Source: Liolophura sinensis
Taxonomy: Eukaryota; Mollusca; Polyplacophora; Chitonida; Chitonidae
Direction of reading: 5' to 3'
Length of the DNA stretch: 64,000 bases
Assembly (NCBI RefSeq): GCF_032854445.1
Contig: NC_088306.1
Location: 27,499,764-27,563,763 of the forward strand
Part shown: piece after piece, positions 53,101 through 64,000 of the stretch
Numbering within the stretch: the first letter of the stretch is position 1
How the letters are laid out: each line of letters begins with the position of its first letter
The notes under the pieces: model-generated
What the model saw: only the letters and a program-made list of their open reading frames with translations
Databases searched by the model: none
Told to the model about the DNA's origin: nothing
Program-made: the position numbers and the translations under genes

Positions 53101-56100
53101 AATCGTCATGTACCTCTTCAATGGTTTTCGGCCCCCTTCCGCCAAGTAAACAGCCCATTCCTGTCATAGTTTTCAACTTCCTGACCTTAAGATAATTCAT
53201 TTCTTCTTCACACAAATCCACACTGTAGCGTAAATTGGGTTGCGTACTGAAAAGAAAACCCTATTAGCCACCTTACACAATTTGGAAAGCTTTGAGATAA
53301 CCGGAAACTAAATTCTCATTTTAACATAATCTATATTTAAGGGAGCATGTCAACAACAACAGCGACAAATATTAATGGGTTTTAATGGGTGCTTTTTCTC
53401 ATTAGTATCTGCGTTTTATTTTTGTAACAATCACACTTCTTTTGTGTCTTGGGAACAGGTACATGTATTTTGAGCTATTTCTAACTATGCCAAAAGGGTG
53501 TATCCAATATATTTCTAAACTTGAAAATACTTACTCTATTTCTGTCTTTAATTCCATATCAAGTTCAGAGACCTAAAAGTATCAAAGAAATGGATACGAA
53601 TTCATTATTAACATAGGGCAGCTGTTTATTTATTTAATTGTGTTTTATGCCATTCTCAGGAACATTTGGCCGTAAGGCGGTGAGGTTTGTATGTAATGGG
53701 GAACTGGACAAAGTCCGGATAAATCTTCCATTATCTGTGACATGCCCATGTGCACACCATATATATTGTCCCACATGTGACGTACCTATTTGCACACCAT
53801 ACATATTGTCCCACATGTGAAGCACACATGTGCACACCATATATATTGTCCCACACACGACGTGCTCATTCGTGGTGGAAGACAAGCGGATTTCAACAAA
53901 CGGCAGACTGCGTAAAAGGTATCACGAACAGTGACGTTGATCGTCTGTTGCCACCAAGGTCTCACGAGTGTCGTTCACTGTTTGTGGCCACTAAGGCGTC
54001 ACGAACATTGAGGTCGACCGTCTGTTGTCACCAAGGTCTCACGAGCATTGTCCACCGTTTATTGCCACCAAGGCGTCAGGAACAGTGACGTCCACCGTCT
54101 GTAGCCACGAAGACCTCACGAGCGTCATCCACTGTTTGTACCCCCCAAGGAGTTACGAACGGTGACGTCCACCGTCTGTTGCCACGAAGACCTCACGAGC
54201 GTCTTCCACCGTTTGCTCCCCCCAAGGCGTCACGAACAATGACGTCGACCGTGTGTTGTCACCAAGGTCTCACGAACGTCGTCCACCGTTTATTGCCACC
54301 AAGGCCTCACGAACAGTGACGTTGGCCGTATGTTGCCACGAAGACCTCAAGAGCGTCGTCCACCGTTTTTTGCCACCAAGGCCTCTCGAACGGTGACGTC
54401 GACCGTCTGTTGCCACCAAGGTCTGACAAGCGTCGTCCATTGTTTGTTGCCACTAAGGCGTCACGAACGGTGACGTCGACCGTCTGTTGTCACCAAGGTC
54501 TCACGAGGGTCGTCCACCGTTTATTGCCACCAAGGCCTCACGAAATGTGACGAAGACCTCACGAGCGTCAAGCACCGGTTTTGGCTACCGAGGCCTGACC
54601 AACGTTGACGTCTACCGTCTGTTGCCACCAAGGCCTCACGAACAGTAACGTTAACCGTTTGTGGCCACCAAGGCTCCACGAACAATGACGTTGACCGTTT
54701 GTTGTCATCAAGGCCTGAAGAACAATAGCGTCGACCCTTTGTTGTCACCAAGGCTCCACGAACTGTGACGTTGACCGTTTGTTGACACCAAGGCTCAATG
54801 TACAGGGATGTTGCAGTGAGACCAGTTTGATAAACAGGTCGCGACACTATCGTGGTTTGGCCAGAACAAATGTACAAAGTGACAAACAAATGGATAACAT
54901 TTTTTATAATACTATCTTTTAACGTTCCACGTGATGAACTTGCATCTTACTCTTGTTAAGAAAATTTCCATATAAACAACAAACCTTGTTAAAAATAACG
55001 GTCTTCTTGATCCACTTGTTCCTTTCCAGGCTGTTTATGTTGATCTGTTCACTTCCGATTGCCCAATCCATTGTGTAGTTGTCGTCTTTTAGGTTAATAT
55101 CTGCAATGAAATACAAATTGTTTTCATCAAATGTGTTTAAAAATCTTACCAAATCCCTGTTAGACGTGTAATGGAAACTCGACTGTAGTCTTTGGTGAAA
55201 GGTTTTAAATACTTACGAAGTATGTTCTTTTCTTTTGGATCGAGGAGATAACGGAAATTCTCGTTCCACACGGGATTTGGCTCGTTAGTTTTCGTGGCTG
55301 TTCTTCTTTTGGCGTCCGGTGTTTTGCGCATCTTCAGCTCAATGTACGGGTCAGGTGTATCAACTGAAAATAAGAGTCATTCATATCAGTCATGAATCAG
55401 TTTTATCAAATTCCCATGAAACTTAACGTTAAAGTCAAAATACGTCAAGCAAGACCTATGTATTTTGGTTTTAGCTAAACTTCATTTTGTAATTATTTTG
55501 TAGGATAGCATCCATATATGACAATGAAGAGTTCGGTTACCTGTCTCAAGACTACGTTTTGGAATTGATATCACCTTTTTGTCAAGTCTGTCAAGTGTTG
55601 TAAACTGAATTTTAAACTGCTTGATGGCGTTAATAAGTTTCATCTTAAAATCTAGCGTGCAAGAAACCCATATAAAATTGAAGATCCTCTACTGTGAAAC
55701 ATTGACGTCAACTGATTGTAATGAATAAATAATTAAAACAAATGGCTCACCCATATCGCCCCACCCTTTAGTTATTTTCCGTCCACGAAGCACATTGGCA
55801 TACAGAATCAAGCAAGGACGATTGTCCACCTGGCAAGAGAGTGAAAACGGGTTTCAGTAATATGTTAATATGTTGTCATATTTTCGTAATGGTGATAAGT
55901 GATCAAAATGTGTCAAGTAAAGACATTTCACCGGGAGAAGGGGTGGAAACAAAGCGAATTTAACCCAGGCGACATAGGCCTTGAATAAGATTTTAGCATG
56001 AATAAAGAAAATTATGGCTTATAGCTAAGAATGTTTTTCTTGAAAAGTAACCAGAATGTGTGTAACCTTCAAATATGATAGTTTCATTGTCGTCTAGTAC

Positions 56101-57357
56101 TTTACACTTCAGAGATCGGCAAAAATCAACATTTCGCCCATTTACCTAAATATTATTTATCACCTCCTCACGGCAGGGGAACCCGGATGCGGGAAGCTAT
56201 GAATATGTAAGTTTATATTGCCTAATTACGACTGGAATATAATCTTAGCTAGGTATTCTGAACACTACGCCACTACACAAAACGAACACAAAAGTTTATT
56301 GTTGCTGTCCGACTCGAATTTCATGAGAGAAAAAAAAAAACTGCTATGAGCCAGGGTGTATAAAGTATCTCCTTTGTGTACGACCCGACCTGAGGTATGG
56401 CGTAACAGTCAGCCTCGAAGTAGAGACAGAACAACAAAATGTATGAGTTAACGCCTGAGATGGCAAAGAACATGCCTGTGCGCAGCTTGATCGTCAACAT
56501 AGCCCTGTATATTTATATATGTGGTCGCGTATACGACATACGAGCTGAAGGCCAGGCAATCGAGGTGTGCAGCAATACCTGTAGGCCTTTATATATATAC
56601 ATGGGTCCTACATAGGGAATACAGGTCATATCGCCTAACAGCCAAATTAAGTCGAATCATCTAATACCGTAGGTCGAATCGTCTACCGTCAGGTCGCCTA
56701 AGAATATAGGCTAAGCAGTGGATATTTTGGATTACAGTGGTGTGATATTCGGTTAACGAGAATCGTCATTGCGGAATGGAACTTGCTGGACATTTCTTGG
56801 AGTTGGGATTCTAGAATGCTTCGATTCATATAGATACTGGTATCGGTCGATATTTCCATAAACAACACGACAAGAATCACGTTGTAACTGAATTGCTTCT
56901 TCACAAACAAGCAAACTTTCGGATATGTAACTCTTTTCATCATAAGAGTTGTCGGACAAGTTGCAACGTAATTATACGTGCGACTAAGAATACATAGCCT
57001 GCTTAATGTGCAACAACTTCGGTTTGGAGAGATTCTTGCTACTTCGAAGATACACATGCAATTATTCCGAGACTGCTCTGACGTCAGCTTTGGCAAAATT
57101 TTGTCCGGTAATATATGGCATCAAACCGAACAAACCTGTGCCAAACGTAAGGTCAGGGCAATCTGTGACTAACATGAATTTTATTTCCACAGATAGTTTC
57201 ATTATTAGGATCTACACGTTACGATCATAGCGGCAGATTTTTTAACCATCGGAATACCCAAACATATGTGAACCAAGTCTGTTACAACGACACCAGTATC
57301 ATATGAAATTCAGAAAAGCAAAATATTACTCACATCAAACTTGTGGTAGTGCTGCAT
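44120..57357 (-). CDS. PLA2G4-like: Cytosolic phospholipase A2 (group IV), 16 exons, intact
   Basis: A calcium-dependent lipase that releases sn-2 fatty acids from membrane phospholipids. Coding exons, five-prime to three-prime: 57357-57334, 55829-55751, 55363-55217, 55100-54985, 53572-53535, 53246-53114, 51385-51249, 49251-49029, 48663-48549, 47925-47788, 47308-47216, 46964-46730, 46131-46010, 45564-45386, 45028-44842, 44325-44120. All junctions are AG/GT and in phase, giving 723 residues (human cPLA2-alpha has 749). Exons 2-4 form the C2 domain (DTPDPYIEL, NPVWNENF). Exon 7 has the oxyanion glycines and conserved arginine (GSGGGFRAM) and the nucleophile motif GLSGS. Exon 14 has the catalytic aspartate in VVDAGLTF, where the usual DSG is DAG. 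Exon 12 is an acidic linker. Activity is inferred from the intact motifs. The first exon encodes only MQHYHKFD and is the least certain. The gene crosses the border between two duplication units. Confidence 0.9.
48020..48345 (+). mobile_element. tRNA-derived SINE (minus-arm partner)
   Basis: Head GGACTAATGGTTAGTGCTTC and GGGATCAAACC, body with GGGGTGTCATGTCTGGTGTC and GGTGGCAATAGCACTATGGC, end CACAAGAAACACAG. Partner of 26720-27040. Confidence 0.7.
49658..49662 (-). other. Uninterrupted (empty) target site of the viral element
   Basis: On the minus strand this intron reads TTTCCGTGTTGTTCCGAAAC, the left flank joined directly to the right flank of the viral insertion with one TGTTC. It shows the ancestral site before integration. 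Confidence 0.9.
50032..50786 (+). mobile_element. Solo LTR, 755 bp
   Basis: Starts TGTTATG, ends CGTAACA, flanked by GTAT on both sides (50028-50031, 50787-50790). A TATA box (TCTATATAAGACC near 50210) and a polyadenylation signal AATAAA (about 50670) are in the expected order. The other arm has the uninterrupted site near 8735. The 185-residue frame inside (50038-50595) reads across LTR sequence and is unlikely to be a gene. Confidence 0.8.
53891..54801. repeat. Minisatellite, copy B of 1430-2340
   Basis: Same array in the second duplication unit, same length to within the indels I could follow, in the intron between PLA2 exons 54985 and 53572. Confidence 0.85.
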
Positions 57358-57807
57358 ACTTGGTGGTCTTGCGATGATCAGATAGATGAGATTACGTGGA
57401 CCACTGCTTGACTGAGAACAGTTAGCATTCAAAAAATAAGCTTGCACGTGGTAAATGACCGAGAGAGTCGTTGTGAATTATCAAGACGTTTAACTCAGTC
57501 ACCTTATGTATAAACTTTAGAAATCGGCTCGAGCTATGAATATCTAACTTTATATTGTTGTTACGACTGGAATATAATCTTAGCTAGGTATTCTGAACAC
57601 TACACCACTACACAAAACGAACACAAAAGTTTATTGTTGCTGTCCGACTCGAAGTAATCTGATGGGAGAAAAAAAAACTGCTATGAGCCAGGGTGTATAA
57701 AGTATCTCCTTTGTGTACGACCCGACCTGAGGTATGGCGTAACAGTCAGCCTCAAAGTAGAGACAGAACAACAAAATGTATGAGTTAACGCCTGAGAATG
57801 CAAAGAA

Positions 57808-57895
<88 letters not shown>

Positions 57896-58634
57896 TATGC
57901 CAGAAATTGAAAAAGTGAGGACAAATTGATAGGAATTTCCCCTCCCAACATACCCCCCCCTCCCCCACCGTCCTAAAATAAACCACCCACCCTCTCTGAA
58001 TCACTCCTAGACCCCCACCTGCTGATTTATTTTCTCACACCCTCACTAGCCTCCTGTTTTTGCCTTCTCATGCAGACACTAGCAGGAGTTACGATATACC
58101 TATTTACACCTATCAAACACCACGTGCAATACATTAATGAATGTTACATACATTTTAGACAGGTTACCTTCGATTTTGATTTGATTCCATTAAATCAACT
58201 GGATCACATATCACTGTGAGAGATTTCCTCGATTTCATTGAGTCTAGCGCTTGGATCATTTCCTGTAAAACTACCACGCCTTGACGCTAATAATGTATAC
58301 ATGCACATTGTGAGAAGAGAGCATGATGTGCGGGAAAAATACATTTTACAGAGGCTCTCTTTAATGACTCTCAAAAATACACCCCAATCGCCGTTGAAGG
58401 AATCTATCTAGGTGACGTGATGTCGGCGATCTCGGCGAGACAGATGGAAGCTCTCGCAAACTACTGCAGCTGAAAGAGGTGATTTTACGTTAGCTGCCAG
58501 AGGCGACGTCTAGTCGACAGACAAATGTGTATTAAAGCTAACAACTATCGTAAAATAACGTCTTTTATATACGTTGGTTTCCACCTGTGTCGCCGATATC
58601 TGCGTGAACTCGCGAGGCCCCTTCCACCAGGAAT
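57358..58634. other. Upstream region of the PLA2 gene
   Basis: Upstream of the PLA2 start on the minus strand, holding the second 285-bp direct repeat copy, the AT microsatellite and a C-rich tract. The promoter should lie here, but I could not place a TATA box or untranslated exon. The equivalent in copy A is 4896-6169. Confidence 0.4.
57813..57894. repeat. (AT)n microsatellite, copy B
   Basis: Pure AT run matching 5352-5430 but slightly longer. Confidence 0.97.
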
Positions 58635-58962
58635 GGACACGTCACAAGTGGGACAATATATATGGTCACGTCACATGTGGGACAATATATATGGTGTGCA
58701 CATGGGTGCGTCACATGTGCGACAACATATATGGTGTGTACATTGGCACGTCACATGTGGGACAATATATATGGTGTGCACATGGGCACGTCACAGATAA
58801 TGGAAGATTTATCCGGACTTTGTCCAGTTCCCCATTACATACAAACCTCACCGCCTTACTTACGGCAAAAAGTTCTTGAGAATGACATAAAACACAATCA
58901 AATAAATAAACTACTGTCTTATGTTAATGAAGAATTCGTATCCACTTCTTCGCTACTTTTAG

Positions 58963-60704
58963 GTCTCTGAACCTGATATGGAATTAAAGACAGAAATAGA
59001 GTAAGTATTTTCAAGTTTAGAAATATGTTTATAAATAGATCAAAACACATGTACGTATTCCCAAGACACAAAAGAAGTGTATTTCTACAAACATAAAACG
59101 GAGATACTAATGAGAAAAGCACCCTTTAAAACCCATTAATATTTGTCGCTGTTGTTGTTGACATGCTCCCTTAAATATAGATAATGTTAAAACTGAGAAT
59201 TTAGTTTCCGGTTATCTCAAAGCTTTCCAAATTGTGTAAGGTGGCTAATAGGGTTTTCTTTTCAATACGCAACCAAATTTACGCTACAGTGTGGATTTGT
59301 GTGAAGAAGAAATGAATTATCTTAAGGTCAGGAAGTTGAAAACTATGACAGGAATGGGCTGTTTACTTGGCGAAAACCATTGAAGAGGTACATGACGATT
59401 TTGTATGTTATAACGTGATTAAATTTAATTACGCGTTGTCGAAGGAAATTCTGATCGAGTGGAATATACAGCGCGTCACGGATTGTTTTTTTTTATGGAG
59501 CTTGTAAACGGGCATGCGGGTAATTTGTAATATAAGCCAATCAGAATTAACTGATATCAACGCTTTGCCGCTCCACATGTTTTAAAGTTGTGGCATTGTG
59601 AACATTTCAGCTGTAGCCCCTAAGCTGTCTTCCAGGATGTCAGTCACACGCCAGTAAAATCAGACACTTTGTGCTTGTACTAGACAACTCCGCTCAGTAA
59701 TATAATCCTGCAAAACAACAGGTCATGTAACCAGGGTATAGTTCATTCAAAACAGACCACCCGCCTTCATGTGAATTGTCTTCAAATGACAGAACTGACA
59801 CATGAACAGCGGTCTACATGTCTGATTATCTGCAAATATAGAGTGGGATAATTCTGACCGAAACAACCCCAAATGTGTCGCACTGACGGCAGAGAACATT
59901 TACCGCTCTTCACAGGCGCATTGAATCTTCCCAAGCATAAATCAACGTCAACCGTGTGGTCTCGCCGAAAAAAAAGGGTCCATGGCAATCACGTCTGTTC
60001 AGGAAGATTTAATAGCTAAAGATGTTACCGGCAGCCCGACACATTTGGGGCTGTTTCTCTCCGTAACTCTCGCAACAGCGTTGTTTGATAAGATTTACCC
60101 AACTCCGCAAGGATACCTGCAAATCTCGATAGAAAGAAATCAATAAAAAAGGGAAAAAAAAACCCGAATCAGAGTGTCTATTTCATCAGATAAGCTCTAT
60201 CTGCGTCAGGATACAACCAGTCGTATGCAGGATTGTGCGATTCAAATACGACATCCCTCCCAAGTACATTCCTATTTTACAATGCACGTTTTTCTGGATT
60301 GCTCATACTGGAAATCAACATTTACACAAACCTACGAGATCTGCGGATATGTCGCGAGAGGCAAGAGATTCTGAGAATTGTATAACAGGGATAAGAGACT
60401 GAGAAATCACTATCACTATAGAACTATACTCACAAGTTATGGGCTGACCTGGCCAATTCATTTTTAAGTTGGGATATACCAAAATAAATAATAATCGGGA
60501 GCAACTCAGCCAGCAAGGTTGTTACATTGATAATAATTAATCAATCTATAAATCGATCGTTGTATTTCAGGTGCCGACTGTAGCCGTGCTGGGGTCAGGT
60601 GGGGGTTTCTGGGCTATGGTGGCCTATAGCGGTGTCTTCAAAGCTCTGCAAGAAACAGATGTGCTGGACTGTGTCATTTACACATGTGGACTGTCGGGGT
60701 GTTG
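58963..60704 (+). pseudogene. PLA2G4-like: PLA2 pseudogene, copy B five-prime remnants
   Basis: Copy B of the first three remnant exons of the plus-strand PLA2 pseudogene (58963-59000, 59266-59387, 60571-60704). The same acceptor mutation precedes the second exon, and the same Arg-to-Trp change and missing serine are in the third. It differs from copy A at the neighbouring codons (WAM here, WVT in copy A). The viral element copy B begins in the following intron at 61580. Confidence 0.85.
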
Positions 60705-61579
60705 GTAAGATCTTATAACTTCACGCTCGGCGAACTACTTTAATATTTCAGGGGTTTTTTCTCCTTCGTTTTCAAAATGGGGTTTTTGTATGTAATGAAA
60801 TGTAACACTTATATAAAAGTGATCCCTGGAGAAAAGTTGCATTTGCTGACTTTTTGGCACTTGTAAAGGATTTTCAACAGAAGTTGAAGGCATTTTGGAG
60901 AACTCTGAAATGTTAGCATATGCAATTTTTAGTGCAAAGATGAGCTTTGTAAAGCTGGGGAAAATTAATGTCTATACACACTTTGACGTGCAGTGGAATG
61001 TTTTCAGAATTAACCGATGAGCAAAGGTTCTTGCGCGGCTTTCAGACTTAACGCATCAACCCTCTAGTGATCATAGAAATGTTTTCAGGGTCACCCTGAC
61101 CGCATATCTGTTTGTCTGATAAGCCATTAAACCTTAACCAACTGAAAAGCAAATGTGTAATATCAAAATGGTGAATTGACCTTCGACATCTGAGATTTGA
61201 ATACGTTCCTGTAGAAAGTAGCCCGCTTTGAAGTTGACGTCACGATAAGCAAAAGCATGATCACGATTTTAACTGCTCGATCTATTCAATATGTTAGGAG
61301 GTGCAAAAGACGAAATGGGCGAATTTCACGTTCTGCAATTAACATTCTTAAACGAGCTTTTGTAACTTCGTGGCTAAAAGAGTCAAAACAAGTCGAAATG
61401 AGTATGTGTTGATCTGTGTGAACAGTATGAAAATCACAAACTGGCGGCGGTCAATATGGCGTCTGTGCTTTGATACATACTTTTTTCTTTCTCTGTTTGT
61501 GTAAATGTTGGTTTCTAGTGTCAGTCACAGTGTGATTTGACAAAATCTTTGCTCAGCGTGCTAAATTTCCGTGTTGTTC

Positions 61580-61969
61580 AGCAGCAGGGGGGGCGAATGC
61601 ACCAGCCAGTGGGGGAGGCGTGGGGCACGTGAGCGCCCCCCACCATGCCCTCCTTGGCCGGACCCCCCCTGGCGCGCTCCCCGGGGGGCAAGAGCGCCCC
61701 CACCATGATCTCCTTGCCGGACCCCCTGGCGCGCTCCCCGGGGGGCAAGAGCGCCCCCACCATGCTCTCCTTGGCCGGACCCCCCCTGGCGCTCTCCCGG
61801 CTTACATGCACAATTACCCCAATTATTTGTGTACACGAAACGCGCCCGGCCTACATACACAATTACCCCAATTATTTGTGTACGCGAAACATTGCTTCCC
61901 GCGGGCCGGGGCACGTACCAGGGCCCCCATGTTTTCGTATTAGAGAGATGCTGTAGATTAGGTATACTT
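61580..61969. repeat. Left terminal repeat of element copy B, 390 bp
   Basis: Same as 9115-9444 but with three 60-bp units, so it matches the right repeat of the first element in length. Confidence 0.93.
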
Positions 61970-61976
61970 CAAAGAG

Positions 61977-62720
61977 ATGCCAACAGTCAAAGAACTGCGA
62001 GCTTTAGCAAGGAACTACGGGCTTCCCGGCCTGTGGAAGCTCAAGAAAGGCGGCCTTATCGATGCGATAGGCAGGGCCCGTGCACGCGAGTGGATAGAGA
62101 GAATCAAGCGTGCGCGGAAGACGGGGAGACTTCCAGCTATTCGCAGCGATATCGAGAACCCACACAAAAAAGGGCAACGTCGTCGTGAACTAGCGCAGCT
62201 TGATGCCGAGGTCGGCGCCGCTTTACGTGCGAGAAAGTATGCAGCGGGCATCGCTCGAAATCCTCGTTTACGGTTTCATCCACAACAGAAATTGAGTAAT
62301 CGAAAGAGCAAGCCCCATATCAGCGGTCTCACGAAATCAAGGAAAGAGACCTTGGCATCTGCTATAGCACGGGAAGGGCCTGGAATCCTCGACCGGTATA
62401 CTGCAGAACAGGAACAGCCCTTTATCGACCTGGATCACCGGGTCCCTCACCCGGTACAGCTCCCAACTAGCGAGTGGGTTGAGATTCTTAACGACGCCAA
62501 GGACGAGTTTGAAGTTGATGGTGCCACTGCGGTCTTCTCCACGTGGAGAGTGGAAGAAGAAGACCCCCTTGACATTGGTGACGTAAAAATCACTAATGGT
62601 ATGTATGCTGGAGCTGGTCGGCTATCTCTGGATGCAAAAATGTCAGATGAGAGGGCAGCACAGCTCCTGGCCGCTCTCCCCAAAGACGATAAATTCATCC
62701 TGAGGGTCAAATTCCTCTGA
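61977..62720 (+). CDS. SAP-like protein, copy B
   Basis: Same 247 residues as 9452-10195 except for a Cys-to-Ser change (ACAIAR to ASAIAR), and the same TGA end. It shows that the stop predates the 52-kb duplication or is normal. Confidence 0.75.
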   Translation: MPTVKELRALARNYGLPGLWKLKKGGLIDAIGRARAREWIERIKRARKTGRLPAIRSDIENPHKKGQRRRELAQLDAEVGAALRARKYAAGIARNPRLRFHPQQKLSNRKSKPHISGLTKSRKETLASAIAREGPGILDRYTAEQEQPFIDLDHRVPHPVQLPTSEWVEILNDAKDEFEVDGATAVFSTWRVEEEDPLDIGDVKITNGMYAGAGRLSLDAKMSDERAAQLLAALPKDDKFILRVKFL

Positions 62721-64000
62721 GAGCGGGCAGAAGGGGACTGGGCCGTCGAAGACAAATTCGACCCCATCCGTACTGAGAGGAAGAAAGGCCAGGGTGTCGT
62801 CGAGGTGACAAGCCAGACGGAGCCTGGTGTCCTGACCGGGATTGACAGAGTGTTCTATGACAATGCCTACCCAGTCACTGCAGTTGCTTACGGCCTCTAC
62901 CCCGTCCGGGATCCGGACCCCGCAAACTTAGCCCCACTGAGGGATGGTGACTTCAACTGCGTAGCCCAAAGAGTCGTGGAGCACTTCGAAGGCGCACTGA
63001 GAGGTCATGGACTGACACAAGAAAGGCGAAGGAAGATACAGGAATGGGAAGAAAGAGTTCATGAAACCGGTGCCACAGTTGGTGATGTGGCGACCCTAGA
63101 AAATATCCTCAAGAGGGCAATCATCTTACGAGATATCGCCGGAGAGGACATCTACAACAGCGGCATGTACCAATTCGGTGGCAACGGTATCAGGAGAAAA
63201 ATAGAGCTCATCAGCCACAACGGCCACGCCTGGTCCAAAGACCTCCACTTCCCCCAAAGCCGAGAGGTCCACATCTACGAGGGAGATGTCTGGCAGGCAA
63301 TCCGTGAGGCTACCCAGGATGAGCCTCTGGCGGTGTGGCTGCTTGGCGGACAAGACAGACAGCTAAGTGTCGATCAGTTTGCTCTCCAGGACGGCCGCAC
63401 CTACAGGACGCGGGAAGTTCACGAGCGACTGCAACAGATCTGCCGCGCCCTGGGCTACCCCGAACTCGCCGACCGGGCTTTCGGAGAGAACCATGCGGCT
63501 AGCATCATAGCCAAAGAACGCAACGACTGGAAACCGACCCCAGCCAGCTTCATCGACGATGTTCAGAAAGCCTGTGTTGAGCATGGCCACGGAGGGCTCT
63601 GGAACTCCATGGACTACGACACGAGAGAGGTTGCGAGCATCGACATGAAGGCCTGTTACCCAGCATCCTTCCAGGGAGAAGGCGAAGCCAAGGCGTATTT
63701 CGAACGTTTCGGGCACCCAACCCACCGCATGACCCGTGTAGCCATCAATGGTCCTCTCCCAAAAGACATTGGCACCGGCTTTGCAGAGGTCGTCGAGTGG
63801 GAGTTCGCGGATAACTGCCATTCAGTTATCCCCGCCTGGTTTGGGAAGCATTTCGCCGAGAAGGGCTGGGCACCAACACCGCTGCTCGCACACCTTGAAC
63901 AGTCCGGTCTCTTGAAAACCCTCAAAATCCGCGAAGCAATCCTTGCCTTTGGGAAACAGACCGACGTCTGGATGCCCGACAACCGAGACCAGGCCTGTGC
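62721..64000 (+). CDS. PolB-helicase-HNH protein, copy B, cut by window end
   Basis: Same frame as 10196-11475, open to the end of the window. One substitution seen: Val to Ala just before motif A. It ends after the region corresponding to residue ~398 of the first copy, before the motif B-like segment. Confidence 0.8.

Larger units (their letters stand above)
43330..53870 (-). repeat. Minus arm of large inverted duplication (PLA2 locus)
   Basis: Reverse-orientation partner of 6190-35530. It carries the intact catalytic exons of the PLA2 gene, keeps the uninterrupted target site of the viral element (49658-49662), and has its own private solo LTR at 50032-50786. A SINE (48020-48345) between catalytic exons 9 and 10 is shared with the plus arm and so predates the duplication. 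Confidence 0.85.
52462..64000. repeat. Direct repeat, copy B of ~52.46-kb duplication
   Basis: Same-orientation copy of 1-11475. It supplies the five-prime exons of the intact minus-strand PLA2 gene, the start of a second plus-strand PLA2 pseudogene, and the left 2.4 kb of a second copy of the viral element, cut off by the window end. Confidence 0.97.
61580..64000. mobile_element. Polinton-like virus element, copy B, left end only
   Basis: Left 2.4 kb of a second copy, in the same intron position as the element at 9115 and with the same TGTTC before it (61575-61579). It is therefore part of the 52-kb duplication rather than an independent insertion. It runs off the window in the polymerase gene. 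Confidence 0.95.

Overview
The window is eukaryotic and very probably animal. It holds multi-exon genes with GT-AG introns, tRNA-derived SINEs, LTR retrotransposon remnants, minisatellites and AT microsatellites. The SINE tails (variants of GTACGGCGTAAAACACCAATC) and the PLA2 gene cluster fit a marine invertebrate, most likely a mollusc; the species is inference. No bacterial genome features are seen.

Host layer. The locus is built from cytosolic phospholipase A2 (PLA2G4, group IV) genes. A 16-exon model on the minus strand (57357 down to 44120) joins in frame at every splice site and encodes 723 residues: a C2 domain followed by the patatin-like catalytic domain. A degenerate inverted copy lies on the plus strand (6498-35143). 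It lacks the C2 exons, and its exons carry stops, deletions and loss of catalytic residues. The two are arms of an old, diverged inverted duplication (about 6190-35530 against 43330-53870). The central spacer holds a third PLA2 fragment, SINEs and two coding-length minisatellites (75-bp and 48-bp units). On top of this lies a nearly identical direct repeat: 1-11475 recurs at 52462-64000, so the window holds a little more than one unit of a roughly 52.46-kb tandem duplication, real or an assembly artefact.

Mobile layer. A 16.1-kb GC-rich, integrated virus-like element of the Polinton/Maverick-like virus kind occupies 9115-25236, inside an intron of the plus-strand PLA2 pseudogene. It has 330/390-bp terminal inverted repeats and a 5-bp target duplication TGTTC, and the uninterrupted target survives in the minus-strand paralogue at 49658-49662. 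Its left end is repeated at 61580-64000. Genes, left to right: a SAP-like N-terminal protein in frame with a PolB-SF1 helicase-HNH protein (+); a retroviral-type integrase (-); a small conserved protein (+); a minus-strand block (three small membrane or charged proteins, a 202-residue protein, A32-like packaging ATPase, major capsid candidate); a coiled-coil membrane protein (+); a 360-residue protein (-); a plus block of three (minor capsid candidate, a beta-rich protein, a two-membrane-segment protein); and a Cys-rich zinc-finger-like protein (-) next to the right repeat. Replication, integration, packaging and capsid functions are thus all represented. The polymerase, integrase, capsid and coiled-coil genes each carry an interruption, so this copy is probably inactive as it stands.

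Other insertions: a deleted Ty3/gypsy-type element (27869-31576), a solo LTR (50032-50786), an inverted-repeat MITE candidate (27498-27751) and SINEs. The gypsy element, the MITE and the virus are only in the plus arm and the solo LTR only in the minus arm, so all post-date the inverted duplication.
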